A stretch of DNA of 42,379 nt from Oscillospiraceae bacterium (GTDB lineage Bacteria > Bacillota > Clostridia > Oscillospirales > Oscillospiraceae). This document shows positions 31,794 to 39,883 of this stretch, one piece after another. The position numbers and the translations under genes were made by a program. The notes under the pieces were generated by a model. The model searched no databases, had not been told where the DNA came from, and worked only from the letters and a program-made list of their open reading frames with translations. Numbering within the stretch: position 1 is the first letter of the stretch; every line of letters begins with the position of its first letter. The stretch lies in NCBI GenBank assembly GCA_029012465.1, contig JAQXMD010000167.1, positions 1-42,379 of the forward strand, given 5' to 3'.

Positions 31794-33035
31794 TTACTTT
31801 GCCAGAACCTTCTTCAGCTTTGCGAACCGAGGCAGGCCGTTGACCTTCTGCATCTTGGTTTCACCCTGAATCAGGGGAAGCGCATAGTCAATGAACTCCT
31901 GGGTCACGCCGTTGCCGTCAGCGTTGATCCACTCCATGGGAACCTTCTTCTCGTAGTTGGCACACTTGTCCAGAGGCAGAAGCTCAGTCTCCCAGGTGTA
32001 GGGATCGTTGGAAACGCGCTTGATGGCAACCATCAGGCCGGTTTCGCCGGAGGTAGCAGCCTCAACAGCGGCCTTACCCACAGCGTAAGCCTCGTCAATG
32101 TCAGTCTGAGAGCCGCAGTGTGCGCCGCAGCGCTGCATGAGGCTCAGCTCAATGGCACGGCTCTTGCAGTCGATACGGGTCTTCAGCATGCTCTCAAGAA
32201 CCTGAGCCAGGCCGCCCATCTGGGTGTGACCAAAGGCATCCTTGGCAGCCTCGCCGGCATACTCAGAGATGAACTTACCGTCCTTGTCGTGGATGCCCTC
32301 GGAAGCGGCAATGATGACCTTGCCCTTCTCCTTGTAAATGCGCTCCACATCGGCATAGAACTTATCAATGTCAAAGTCCACCTCGGGGAGATAGATGAGG
32401 TCGGGACCTTCTCCGCTGGCAGAAGCCAGAGCGGCAGCGCCAGCCAGCCAGCCTGCGTTACGACCCATGATCTCAATGATGCAGATCATGCCGGTGTCAT
32501 AGACCTTGGCGTCCAGCGAAACCTCCATGCAGGTGGTGGCGATGTACTTTGCCGCGCTTGCAAAGCCGGGGCAGTGGTCGGTGCCGTAGAGATCGTTGTC
32601 CACGGTCTTGGGAACGCCAATGACATTGCACTCGTAACCCACGCTCTTCATGTAGCGGCTGACCTTGGAGCAGGTGTCCATGGAATCATTGCCGCCGTTG
32701 TAGAAGAAATAACGGACATTGTACTTCTTGAAAATCTCAAGAATGCGCTTGTAATCGGTATCATCTACCTCGGGGTCCTTCAGCTTATAGCGGACAGAGC
32801 CCAGAGCAGAGGAGGGGGTGTAGGGAAGCAGCGCCAGCTCCTGAGGGTCTTCCTCATCGATGATATAGAGCTGATCGTTCAGAACGCCCTTAATTCCGTG
32901 GGCCGCGCCGTAAACGGTGGTGATATAGGGGCTTTTCAGTGCAGTCTCAAACACGCCGCATGCGCTGGCATTGATGACGGAAGTGGGACCGCCGGACTGA
33001 CCAAAGATACATGCGCCGGTAAGGGGAGTAGCCAT
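31794..33035 (-). CDS. 6-phosphofructokinase, probably PPi-dependent
   Basis: 413 residues, cytoplasmic. It phosphorylates fructose 6-phosphate to the 1,6-bisphosphate. N-terminal GQSGGPTSVINAS binds phosphate. The donor-site motif is GGNDSMDT (114-121), where ATP enzymes usually have GGDGS, and PKTVDNDL (142-149) has Lys in place of the Gly of ATP enzymes; both mark the PPi-using group. MGRNAGW and the C-terminal GLMVAIKR are also typical. It is reversible in that group, so it may work in glycolysis and gluconeogenesis. It is divergent from the class II aldolase that uses its product. AGGAGG precedes the ATG; strong codon bias suggests high expression. Confidence 0.92.
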   Translation of the reverse strand: MATPLTGACIFGQSGGPTSVINASACGVFETALKSPYITTVYGAAHGIKGVLNDQLYIIDEEDPQELALLPYTPSSALGSVRYKLKDPEVDDTDYKRILEIFKKYNVRYFFYNGGNDSMDTCSKVSRYMKSVGYECNVIGVPKTVDNDLYGTDHCPGFASAAKYIATTCMEVSLDAKVYDTGMICIIEIMGRNAGWLAGAAALASASGEGPDLIYLPEVDFDIDKFYADVERIYKEKGKVIIAASEGIHDKDGKFISEYAGEAAKDAFGHTQMGGLAQVLESMLKTRIDCKSRAIELSLMQRCGAHCGSQTDIDEAYAVGKAAVEAATSGETGLMVAIKRVSNDPYTWETELLPLDKCANYEKKVPMEWINADGNGVTQEFIDYALPLIQGETKMQKVNGLPRFAKLKKVLAK

Positions 33036-33070
33036 ATGTATTACCTCCTGATTTGTAGTTTTACTTCTAT

Positions 33071-33099
33071 ACTATACCATTTCCTTGGAGACTTCGCAA
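33071..33099 (-). promoter_or_regulatory. Promoter of the phosphofructokinase gene
   Basis: Minus strand: TTGCGA (33094-33099), 17 bp, TATAGT (33071-33076) preceded by TGG (extended -10). Confidence 0.7.
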
Positions 33100-33121
33100 G
33101 GGGGTTCCGAGGAAAATCTAC

Positions 33122-33140
33122 GAAATGTATGTAACATTTC
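33122..33140. promoter_or_regulatory. Dyad between the divergent phosphofructokinase and aldolase promoters
   Basis: GAAATGT (33122-33128) and ACATTTC (33134-33140), perfect 7-bp arms, 5-bp spacer. It lies upstream of both -35 boxes. A second pair, GAGGAAA (33109-33115) and TTTCCTC (33157-33163), flanks it off-centre. Candidate shared operator; regulator unknown. Confidence 0.4.
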
Positions 33141-33169
33141 ATAATAATCGAATAAGTTTCCTCAGGTGC

Positions 33170-33198
33170 TTGCAATTTCCGAAAATAGGTGCTATACT
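33170..33198 (+). promoter_or_regulatory. Promoter of the aldolase gene
   Basis: TTGCAA (33170-33175), 17 bp, TATACT (33193-33198). Confidence 0.7.
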
Positions 33199-33230
33199 GA
33201 TGTTACTTCAAATCATAAGGAGTGTGTACT

Positions 33231-34196
33231 ATGCCTATTGTTACTTCTACTGAAATGTTTAAGAAGGCCTATGAGGGCGGTTACGCCATCGGTGCCTTTA
33301 ACGTCAACAACATGGAGATTATTCAGGGCATCACTGAGGCCGCCAAGGAGTGCAATGCACCTGTGATCCTTCAGGTTTCCAAGGGCGCCCGTGCCTATGC
33401 AAACCGTACTTATCTGGTAAAGCTGGTTGAGGCCGCTGAGATCGAGACCGGCCTTCCCATTTGCCTGCATCTGGACCATGGCGACAGCTTTGAGACCTGC
33501 AAGTCCTGCATCGATGACGGTTTCACCTCTGTGATGATCGACGCCTCCTCCAAGCCCTTTGAGGAGAACATTGAGATCACCCGGAAGGTGGTTGAATACG
33601 CCCACGCCCATGGCGTCGTTGTAGAGGCCGAGCTGGGCACTCTGGCCGGCGTGGAGGATGAGGTCAACGTTTCCGCCGAGGATTCCTCCTACACCCGTCC
33701 CGAGGACGTTCAGGAGTTCGTGGAGCGCACCGGCTGTGACTCTCTGGCCATTGCCATCGGCACCTCCCATGGCGCTTATAAGTTCACCCCTGAGCAGTGC
33801 ACCCGCAATGAGGAAGGCGTTCTGGTTCCCCCTCCGCTGCGTTTCGACATTCTCGAGGAGATCTCCAAGCGTCTGCCCGGTTTCCCCATTGTGCTTCACG
33901 GTTCTTCCTCCGTACCTCAGGAGTATGTGGATATGATTAACCAGAACGGAGGCGCAATGCCCGATGCCGTAGGCATTCCCGAGGAGCAGCTCCGGAAGGC
34001 CGCTTCCATGGCTGTCTGCAAGATCAACATCGACTCCGATCTGCGTCTGGCTATGACCGGTTCCATCCGGAAGTACATGGCTGAGCATCCCTCTGACTTC
34101 GACCCCCGCCAGTATCTGAAGCCCGCCCGGGCCAACATCAAGGAGCTTGTAAAGCACAAGATCGTTGACGTTCTGGGCTGCAACGATAAGATCTGA
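33231..34196 (+). CDS. fba: Class II fructose-bisphosphate aldolase
   Basis: 321 residues from ATG 33231 (AAGGAG 7 nt upstream). Zinc-dependent cleavage of fructose 1,6-bisphosphate to dihydroxyacetone phosphate and glyceraldehyde 3-phosphate. Seen: AIGAFNVNNMEIIQ at the start, LHLDHGDSFE (catalytic Asp and zinc His), VEAELGTLAGVEDEV, AIGTSHGAYKF (zinc His) and IVLHGSSSVP (zinc His, phosphate site), then KINIDSDLR. It takes the product of the divergent phosphofructokinase. Highly biased codons fit strong expression. A tagatose-bisphosphate aldolase role cannot be excluded but the glycolytic neighbour favours Fba. Confidence 0.93.
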   Translation: MPIVTSTEMFKKAYEGGYAIGAFNVNNMEIIQGITEAAKECNAPVILQVSKGARAYANRTYLVKLVEAAEIETGLPICLHLDHGDSFETCKSCIDDGFTSVMIDASSKPFEENIEITRKVVEYAHAHGVVVEAELGTLAGVEDEVNVSAEDSSYTRPEDVQEFVERTGCDSLAIAIGTSHGAYKFTPEQCTRNEEGVLVPPPLRFDILEEISKRLPGFPIVLHGSSSVPQEYVDMINQNGGAMPDAVGIPEEQLRKAASMAVCKINIDSDLRLAMTGSIRKYMAEHPSDFDPRQYLKPARANIKELVKHKIVDVLGCNDKI

Positions 34197-34205
34197 GAAT
34201 CCTGA

Positions 34206-34234
34206 ATGGGCTGTCCCTCCGACAGCCCATTTTT
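34206..34234 (+). terminator. Intrinsic terminator of the aldolase gene
   Basis: ATGGGCTGTC (34206-34215) pairs perfectly with GACAGCCCAT (34221-34230), loop CCTCC, then TTTTT. Confidence 0.9.
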
Positions 34235-34255
34235 CCTATGGAGAGGAGACAGCAT

Positions 34256-34651
34256 ATGCGCTATGACATTCCCGGCTACCGAAAGCAGGTCGAAGCCCTG
34301 ATTCGGGGACTTTTTGAGGATTTTTTCTGCAAGCACGACATTGCCTCTGCGGAAAAGTATCTGCACCCGGACTATATTCAGCATGATTACAATGTTCATG
34401 CCGGCGTCAAAGGGTTTCAGGAGCACTTTTCCAGAGTCTTTGCCATTTTTCCGGAGTTCCGTGTAGAGATCAAGCAGATTCTTATCGATGATGATATGGT
34501 CGTCATGCATGGCTACGGTGTCACCAAGCCCGGGGAGATTGAGGTTCTGGTGGTGGATATGTACCGGATCAAGGATATGCTGCTTTATGAGCACTGGGGT
34601 ACTGTCCAGCAGCTGCCCAAAGAGCAGTTTGGAAATCCCGCGCTGTTCTGA
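34256..34651 (+). CDS. SnoaL/NTF2-like small protein
   Basis: 131 residues from ATG 34256 (GAGGAG 7 nt upstream). The fold is the cone-shaped alpha+beta NTF2 barrel: LIRGLFEDFF...ASAEKYLHPDYIQHDYNVHAGVKGFQEHF, then FAIFPEFRVEIKQILIDDDMVVMH and a final VDMYRIKDMLLYEHWGTVQ. The conserved HDYNVHAG and EHWG are typical of the SnoaL-like group. Such proteins bind small hydrophobic ligands or catalyse simple acid-base reactions. The substrate is unknown. No dedicated promoter is clear; the aldolase terminator lies just upstream. Confidence 0.85.
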   Translation: MRYDIPGYRKQVEALIRGLFEDFFCKHDIASAEKYLHPDYIQHDYNVHAGVKGFQEHFSRVFAIFPEFRVEIKQILIDDDMVVMHGYGVTKPGEIEVLVVDMYRIKDMLLYEHWGTVQQLPKEQFGNPALF

Positions 34652-34661
34652 ATGCAAAAAT

Positions 34662-34694
34662 GGGGCCAGACTATTCGTCTGACCCCGCTTTTTT
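34662..34694. terminator. Bidirectional terminator between the SnoaL-like gene and the corrinoid fusion gene
   Basis: GGGGCCAGAC (34662-34671) pairs with GTCTGACCCC (34677-34686) with one mismatch (U.G on the minus strand). T6 follows on the plus strand and T5 on the minus strand. Confidence 0.8.
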
Positions 34695-36408
34695 ACGCCA
34701 GCAGCGCAACTGCGGCCTTTGCAGCCGATGCCGCATCCGCAGTGTACACATCCGCGCCGATCTCCTGGCAGAAGCTCTGGGAAATGGGTGCGCCGCCCAC
34801 CATGATCTTCACCTGCTCCCGGATGCCCGCTTCCTTTGCCAGCTCTACCACCCGGCGCATTTCCGGCATGGTGGTGGTCAACAGGGCAGAGCAGGCGATG
34901 ATATCGCAGCATTGCTCTCGCGCTGTGGAAACAAAGGTCTCTGCGGACACATCTACGCCAAGGTCGATCACCTCAAGACCGCTGCCCTCCATCATGATCT
35001 TCACAAGGTTCTTGCCGATGTCATGCATATCACCCCTGACGGTTCCAAGGCACACGCGGCCCACAGCCTTTTGCCCCTCGCCCACCAGTTGAGGCTTCAA
35101 AAGCTCTGTCGCCGCAGTCATGCATCTGGCAGAGATCAGCATTTCGGGAACAAAGGCCCGGTTCGCACTGAATTCCTCGCCCAAAAGCACCATTCCCGCA
35201 ACCAGTCCCTCCGAGAGAATGGTCTGGGCGGCAATTCCCCCATCCAAAGCCTCCTGGCACAGCTTCAGCACACGCTTTTTCTGCCCCTTTCTGAGGGCTG
35301 CGGCAATTCTCTCCAGCAGAGAGGCGTCCGCTTCCACAACTCCGATTTTCGCTTCGGTTTCGCGCACCACGGAGGAGACGGCACGGTGGGGCGGCTCCAC
35401 AGGCCGGAAGGAAGGCACATGGAGGATACTGTTGTACTGGTCAATGGTGCTGTTGATAACGGGGTTCACATGGGGGAATACCGTTCCCGGAGCACCGTAG
35501 GTGATGGAGGGAATAAAGTGTCCTCCAGGGCAGTTTTCCTCCAGCATTTCCATTACATAGTCGTGAATTTCATTCTCAGAAGCATCTGCCCGGTCAATGG
35601 CAGCTCCAACGCCGCCCATAAGCACCATGCGCCCCTTCAGCTGGCGCTGGAGGGCAGGAATGTTGTTCTCCGGCAAAACGCCCTGCCAGACCTGAATCCC
35701 CAGCTCCACCATGTCCTCCACAATGGGCACCAGATAGGAATCCGCATGGTGAATGATGATAACGCCCCGGGACTTGAGATAGTCGTAGAATCGGCGGTAG
35801 GGTTCCTTGAAGAACTCCCGCCACATCTCCGGCTTCATAAACAGTGCGTCCTTGGTGCCCCAGTCGTCGTGGGACAGCACCACATCCGGATGCACCCGGT
35901 CAATATACATTTTCGCATAGCCGATTCGATAGTCAGTGATGTAGTCGATGAGCTCGTGCATCTCCCGGGGATGTTCATAGAGGTTCGTCAGAGTGTCCTC
36001 AAAGCCCATCAGAAAGTGGCACTGCTCAAAAATACCCGTACCCATGAGCATGGTGGAAAGCTTACCCTGTTCACGGGCCCTTTGGGCGGCTTCCACCGCA
36101 GCCTCCCAGCCCTCGGAGCAGTTTGCCTTCAGATCAGGAGCATGGACAAACTCCCGCCAACGGGTCACATCGGGGCAGACCTTGTTCTCCTCGGTAATGT
36201 GGGGCATGGCTCCCGGAGAATTCTCCGGAAAGAGGATGGTGGTGCCCCAGCGGTCCACGGAGGTGGTTCCGGGACGGCGGTTCCCCATGAGATAGGCGTC
36301 AATGGGGTTCTCAAACATCACATACAATGCCTCATACTGCCGGAGCTGCCGCTCAGGCTGGCCATCAGGCTTCAGCATTTCCAAAAAGATTTCAGCCGGT
36401 GTCATCAT
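34693..36408 (-). CDS. Methyltransferase (uroporphyrinogen decarboxylase-like) fused to a corrinoid-binding protein
   Basis: 571 residues from the ATG at 36408 (GGAGTG 8 nt upstream; 5 bp after the DUF2284 stop). Residues 1-340 are a UroD/MtaA/CmuA-like barrel (ILFPENSPGAMPHI; SHDDWGTKDALFMKPEMWREFF; HHADSYLVPIVEDM). Such barrels move methyl groups to or from cobalamin. Residues 365-440 are the helical cap, and 450-571 the B12 domain with RGDMHDIGKN, in which Asp460, His462 (lower cobalt ligand) and Gly465 form the DxHxxG motif. In most systems the two parts are separate proteins; CmuA is a known fused example. The methyl donor is unknown. With the nearby RACo-like activator and homocysteine methyltransferase it fits methyl transfer to methionine. 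Confidence 0.92.
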   Translation of the reverse strand: MMTPAEIFLEMLKPDGQPERQLRQYEALYVMFENPIDAYLMGNRRPGTTSVDRWGTTILFPENSPGAMPHITEENKVCPDVTRWREFVHAPDLKANCSEGWEAAVEAAQRAREQGKLSTMLMGTGIFEQCHFLMGFEDTLTNLYEHPREMHELIDYITDYRIGYAKMYIDRVHPDVVLSHDDWGTKDALFMKPEMWREFFKEPYRRFYDYLKSRGVIIIHHADSYLVPIVEDMVELGIQVWQGVLPENNIPALQRQLKGRMVLMGGVGAAIDRADASENEIHDYVMEMLEENCPGGHFIPSITYGAPGTVFPHVNPVINSTIDQYNSILHVPSFRPVEPPHRAVSSVVRETEAKIGVVEADASLLERIAAALRKGQKKRVLKLCQEALDGGIAAQTILSEGLVAGMVLLGEEFSANRAFVPEMLISARCMTAATELLKPQLVGEGQKAVGRVCLGTVRGDMHDIGKNLVKIMMEGSGLEVIDLGVDVSAETFVSTAREQCCDIIACSALLTTTMPEMRRVVELAKEAGIREQVKIMVGGAPISQSFCQEIGADVYTADAASAAKAAVALLA

Positions 36409-36413
36409 GTTTA

Positions 36414-36965
36414 TCACACTCCATGTTTCAGATCCGTGAGAATACAGGCGGTAAAGGTTATGGTATTGGGGCCGTAAAAATAGCCCATTCCGGATTTTCG
36501 GCACACATCGCTGACCCAAAGACCGCAGGCCTCCATGGAGGGGTACATCCGATCCGGGAAGCGGCAGGGACGATCCGGATAGGTGCATTTTTTGCACCGG
36601 GTGCAGGCTCCCGCCGCCATGGGATAGCAGTCGGGGAACAGCAGCTTTGCCTGACGGGTCAGGGTGTCAAACAGGGCTTTGTGTCGCTTTTCCGTCTCAG
36701 CTATGGCTGCAAGGTCAAATTCATCCTCCATCTGTCCGGTGGTCTGCACCAGAACGCCCGAGTCATAGCGGGAAAACATCGATTGAATGGCATCCAGACT
36801 GCCGCAGGCCGGGGGACAGCTCCAGCTGTGGCCAAAGCTGCCGCAGCGATCCCCGCTGCACATGGCGCGAACCTCCTGTGAGGTTTGAAGGGATTCCATA
36901 TTCAGGGGAGAGATATGGGAAAAACCGATCTGCTCCGCAAGAAGCATCACCCTGGTACTCTGCAC
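36414..36965 (-). CDS. DUF2284 Cys-rich predicted metal-binding protein
   Basis: 183 residues from a GTG at 36965, chosen because AAGGAGAGG lies 6 nt upstream; the frame runs on to a TTG at 37007 without such a site. Cys-rich: CSGDRCGSFGHSWSCPPACG (about 36-55) and CTRCKKCTYPDRPCRFPDRMYPSMEACG, which could hold Fe-S clusters or other metals. DUF2284 proteins are often beside corrinoid methyltransferases. A reductant for the corrinoid or a metallochaperone role is possible, as inference. It is the first gene of a two-gene operon with the UroD-corrinoid fusion. Confidence 0.85.
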   Translation of the reverse strand: MQSTRVMLLAEQIGFSHISPLNMESLQTSQEVRAMCSGDRCGSFGHSWSCPPACGSLDAIQSMFSRYDSGVLVQTTGQMEDEFDLAAIAETEKRHKALFDTLTRQAKLLFPDCYPMAAGACTRCKKCTYPDRPCRFPDRMYPSMEACGLWVSDVCRKSGMGYFYGPNTITFTACILTDLKHGV

Positions 36966-36990
36966 AGGACACCTCTCCTTCATCAAATGC

Positions 36991-37020
36991 TTGACAGGGT
37001 CAGACAAAATTGTGTATATT
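36991..37020 (+). promoter_or_regulatory. Promoter of the RACo-homocysteine methyltransferase operon
   Basis: TTGACA (36991-36996), 18 bp, TATATT (37015-37020). Predicted start near 37027. Confidence 0.65.
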
Positions 37021-37033
37021 TATTAGCAGTCTG

Positions 37034-37062
37034 ATTATAAAAAAGGAGGGACAGGATGTCAA
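37034..37062 (-). promoter_or_regulatory. Full-consensus promoter of the DUF2284-corrinoid fusion operon
   Basis: Minus strand: TTGACA (37057-37062), 17 bp, TATAAT (37034-37039), a perfect sigma-A match. Its -35 overlaps the start codon of the plus-strand RACo gene, and its start point (near 37027) coincides with that of the opposite promoter. Confidence 0.75.
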
Positions 37063-38579
37063 GGGTGACAATCGTCCAGGGCATCAAAACCCGGGAATAC
37101 AATGTAGCTTCAGGAACAACTCTGCTGGAGCTTCTTCGGCTGGAAGGATATTCTGTCCCGGCCCCCTGTGGCGGAAACGGCACCTGCGGAAAATGCCTCG
37201 TATCAGTGGAAACGGCAGGGGAGCGGCATATCGTCCGGGCTTGCTCCACAACGCTCAGGGGAGACTGCCGGATCATTCTGCCGCAGGACAACGAAATCAC
37301 GGAAACCGCCGGTTCGGTTTCCAAAGCCTGTGGCTGTGGGCCGCTGGGTGTGGCGGTAGACCTGGGAACCACCACCGTTGCCGCAGAGCTGGTGGAACTG
37401 GAAACCGGCACAGTGATCGCTTCTACAGCCGCCAGAAACGTACAAGCGCCCTACGGTGCGGATGTGATCTCCCGGATTCAGTATATTATGACCCATCCTG
37501 ATGGGCTTTCCACCCTTTCCGGAATCATCCGGGAGCAGGTCACTGCCATGGCAGAGACCCTTTGTGAGACGGCAGGAGCCAATTTCCCACAGCTTCAGGA
37601 GATATCCATTGCAGGAAATACCATCATGCAGCACATTTACGCAGAGCTTGATCCATCGCCCATTGCCACATATCCGTTTCCACCGAAAACGCTGTTTGAC
37701 GGGGAAGCATCATCCCGGATAAAGGATCTCGTTCCGCCGGTCCGGTTCTGTCCCTGTGTCTCGGGTTATGTGGGCGGCGACATTGTAGCGGGTCTGTACG
37801 CCGCCGGTTTTCACGAAAAAACCGGCAATCACCTGTTTCTCGACATTGGCACAAACGGAGAAATGGCGCTCTTGTCCCAGGAGAGACTTCTTGCCTGCTC
37901 CGTTGCCTCCGGCCCGGCCTTTGAGGGGGCCGAAATCTCCTGCGGCATGCTCTACGGAAAAGGAGCCATTCACAGGGTCAGTCATCAGGGCAGCATGCTG
38001 AAATTGCAGGTTGCGGGAGGCTGCACGCCCAGGGGCCTTTGCGGCTCCGGTCTCATTGACCTCCTTGCCGCACTGCTGGAGCTGGGCGTTGTGGACGAAA
38101 CCGGCAGACTGCTCCCACCGGATGAGGCTTCTGCTGTTTTCGGAGCGGTTCTGGAGGAGGACGAAAATGAAAATGGCATCCTGTATCTGAGCACCGACCG
38201 TCAGGTGTTCTTTTCCCAGGCAGATGTACGAAAGCTCCAGCTTGCAAAGGCCGCTTTGGCAGCAGGCATTGAAATCCTTCTGACTCAGGCGGGGATTTCT
38301 CCGGAGCAGCTGGATACGCTGTCCATTGCCGGAGCTTTTGGCAGCAGTCTCATGCCTGAAAGCGCCATGAAAATCGGTATGATCCCGGAGATTCCGACAG
38401 AAAAGCTCCGGGTTCTTGGAAATACCGCTCTGGAGGGAGCCAGACTGGCCATGACTTCTCAGGAAGCAGAAGCAGCTATGCTGGAACTGCAAAAACGCTG
38501 TCAGTATTTAGAATTATCCGGCAACGCTGCCTTCAGCGATGCCTTTGTTGACCACATGTCATTTGAAGAGGAGGACTAG
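37056..38579 (+). CDS. RACo-type corrinoid activator (2Fe-2S ferredoxin plus ASKHA ATPase)
   Basis: 507 residues. The N-terminal 90 residues are a plant-type 2Fe-2S ferredoxin with Cys38, 44, 47 and 63 (PCGGNGTCGKCLV...RACS). The rest is the DUF4445/ASKHA ATPase (GVAVDLGTTTVAAELVE near 97; LFLDIGTNGEMAL; VASGPAFEGAEI; GLCGSGLIDLLAALLELG; IAGAFGSSL). The family uses ATP to re-reduce inactive Co(II) corrinoid proteins to Co(I). Its likely client is the corrinoid domain encoded divergently at 34693. GGAGGG precedes the ATG. The homocysteine methyltransferase gene begins 2 nt after its TAG stop. Confidence 0.93.
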   Translation: MSRVTIVQGIKTREYNVASGTTLLELLRLEGYSVPAPCGGNGTCGKCLVSVETAGERHIVRACSTTLRGDCRIILPQDNEITETAGSVSKACGCGPLGVAVDLGTTTVAAELVELETGTVIASTAARNVQAPYGADVISRIQYIMTHPDGLSTLSGIIREQVTAMAETLCETAGANFPQLQEISIAGNTIMQHIYAELDPSPIATYPFPPKTLFDGEASSRIKDLVPPVRFCPCVSGYVGGDIVAGLYAAGFHEKTGNHLFLDIGTNGEMALLSQERLLACSVASGPAFEGAEISCGMLYGKGAIHRVSHQGSMLKLQVAGGCTPRGLCGSGLIDLLAALLELGVVDETGRLLPPDEASAVFGAVLEEDENENGILYLSTDRQVFFSQADVRKLQLAKAALAAGIEILLTQAGISPEQLDTLSIAGAFGSSLMPESAMKIGMIPEIPTEKLRVLGNTALEGARLAMTSQEAEAAMLELQKRCQYLELSGNAAFSDAFVDHMSFEEED

Positions 38580-38581
38580 AC

Positions 38582-39799
38582 ATGGAACTTCGTTTTCCCG
38601 TGATTCTTGACGGTGCCACCGGCACAGAGCTTCAGAAGCGCGGCTACACCGGTGGAATATGCTCTGAGCAGTGGGTTTTAGACCATCCCGAGGCCATTAT
38701 CGAAATTCAGAGAGGCTATATCGATGCAGGCAGCAACATCATCTACGCCCCTACTTTTGGGGCGAACCGGGTGAAGCTGGAGGAAAACGGCATCTTCAAT
38801 CAGGTGCGGGACTATAACCTCCGTCTTGTGGCTCTGTCCAAAGAGGCCGCAGGGGACAGGGCCTATGTGGCTGGAGATATGGCGCCCACCGGGAAGTTTC
38901 TTGCACCACTGGGGGATATGACCTTCGAGGAGCTGGTGGAGGTCTACCGGGAACAGGCAGCAGCCCTGGAGGAAGCGGGCGTTGATCTGTTCGTGATAGA
39001 AACCATGATGACCGTTCCCGAGGCAAGAGCCGCTGTTCTGGCAGTGAAAAGCGTCAGCAAAAAACCGGTTTTCGTTTCCTTCACCTGTGATGAAAACGGC
39101 AGGACCCTCACCGGCACCGACGTGACCGCCGCACTGCTGATCATGCAGGGGATGGGCGTGGACGCCTTTGGCCTCAATTGCTCTGTAGGCCCCGAGGATA
39201 TGCTGAAACAGCTCAGGCGGCTCCAGCCCTATGCGGAGGTTCCCCTGATTGCAAAGCCCAATGCGGGCATGCCTGAGGTCGTAGACGGAAAGACCGTCTA
39301 TCGCTGTACGCCCGATGAATTTACCGCCTGCACAGAGGCCTTCGCCGCTGCCGGTGTGGCCATTTTCGGCGGCTGCTGCGGAACCCATGCCGGACATATC
39401 AAGGCTCTTTCGGACACTGTAATGGATGTTCAGATTCCGTACCCCGATGCCGCACCGAAAACGCTGCTGCCTTTGGCGACAGAAAAAGCGCCCGCCCTCC
39501 TGCCGGCAGACGTGCGCTGCGGTGTGATTCTGGAGTGCAGCGATGCGCTTGGAGACCAGCTCGAAGAGATCGGGGAAAACGGCGATACCGTCACCGCCAT
39601 CCGCATTTCCACCGAGGAGCAGCTTGATGACTTTGCGGATTTTCAGTATGCCATTACCCGGCCCCTGTGCATTCTCACAGAGGACGCACATATTCTGGAG
39701 CAGGCCCTGAGGTGCTATCAAGGCCGGGCCATGTATGAGGGGAATCTCCCTGAAGAAACACTCGGCATTTTTGGAAAAAAGTACGGACTTATTTACTAA
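38582..39799 (+). CDS. Homocysteine S-methyltransferase family protein with an extra C-terminal domain
   Basis: 405 residues. Residues 1-290 are the zinc-dependent homocysteine methyltransferase barrel, as at the N-terminus of MetH: ILDGATGTELQKRG, the zinc ligands Cys200 (FGLNCSVGPE), Cys265 and Cys266 (GGCCGTHAGH), and NAGMPE. It would pass a methyl group from cobalamin to homocysteine to give methionine. Residues 310-405 are an added part (VRCGVILECSDALGDQLEEIG...CYQGRAMYEGNLPEETLGIFGKKYGLIY in pieces) whose end recalls the last turn of a pterin-binding barrel, a weak resemblance. It is coupled to RACo (2-nt gap). No corrinoid domain is attached, so the fusion protein at 34693 is the natural partner. 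Confidence 0.9.
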   Translation: MELRFPVILDGATGTELQKRGYTGGICSEQWVLDHPEAIIEIQRGYIDAGSNIIYAPTFGANRVKLEENGIFNQVRDYNLRLVALSKEAAGDRAYVAGDMAPTGKFLAPLGDMTFEELVEVYREQAAALEEAGVDLFVIETMMTVPEARAAVLAVKSVSKKPVFVSFTCDENGRTLTGTDVTAALLIMQGMGVDAFGLNCSVGPEDMLKQLRRLQPYAEVPLIAKPNAGMPEVVDGKTVYRCTPDEFTACTEAFAAAGVAIFGGCCGTHAGHIKALSDTVMDVQIPYPDAAPKTLLPLATEKAPALLPADVRCGVILECSDALGDQLEEIGENGDTVTAIRISTEEQLDDFADFQYAITRPLCILTEDAHILEQALRCYQGRAMYEGNLPEETLGIFGKKYGLIY

Positions 39800-39810
39800 A
39801 TCATATATTT

Positions 39811-39857
39811 TCAGGCCGGATTCCGCATGAATTGTGCAGAATCCGGCCTGATTCTTT
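39811..39857 (+). terminator. Intrinsic terminator of the RACo-homocysteine methyltransferase operon
   Basis: TCAGGCCGGATTC (39811-39823) pairs perfectly with GAATCCGGCCTGA (39839-39851), followed by TTCTTT. Confidence 0.85.
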
Positions 39858-39883
39858 ACTTACAAGTGGGAAGGGGAGGGGGT

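Noticed and set aside
31785-33134. A 449-codon plus-strand frame opposite phosphofructokinase
   Set aside because: Antisense shadow of a highly biased gene; it runs through the terminator and promoter of the real gene.
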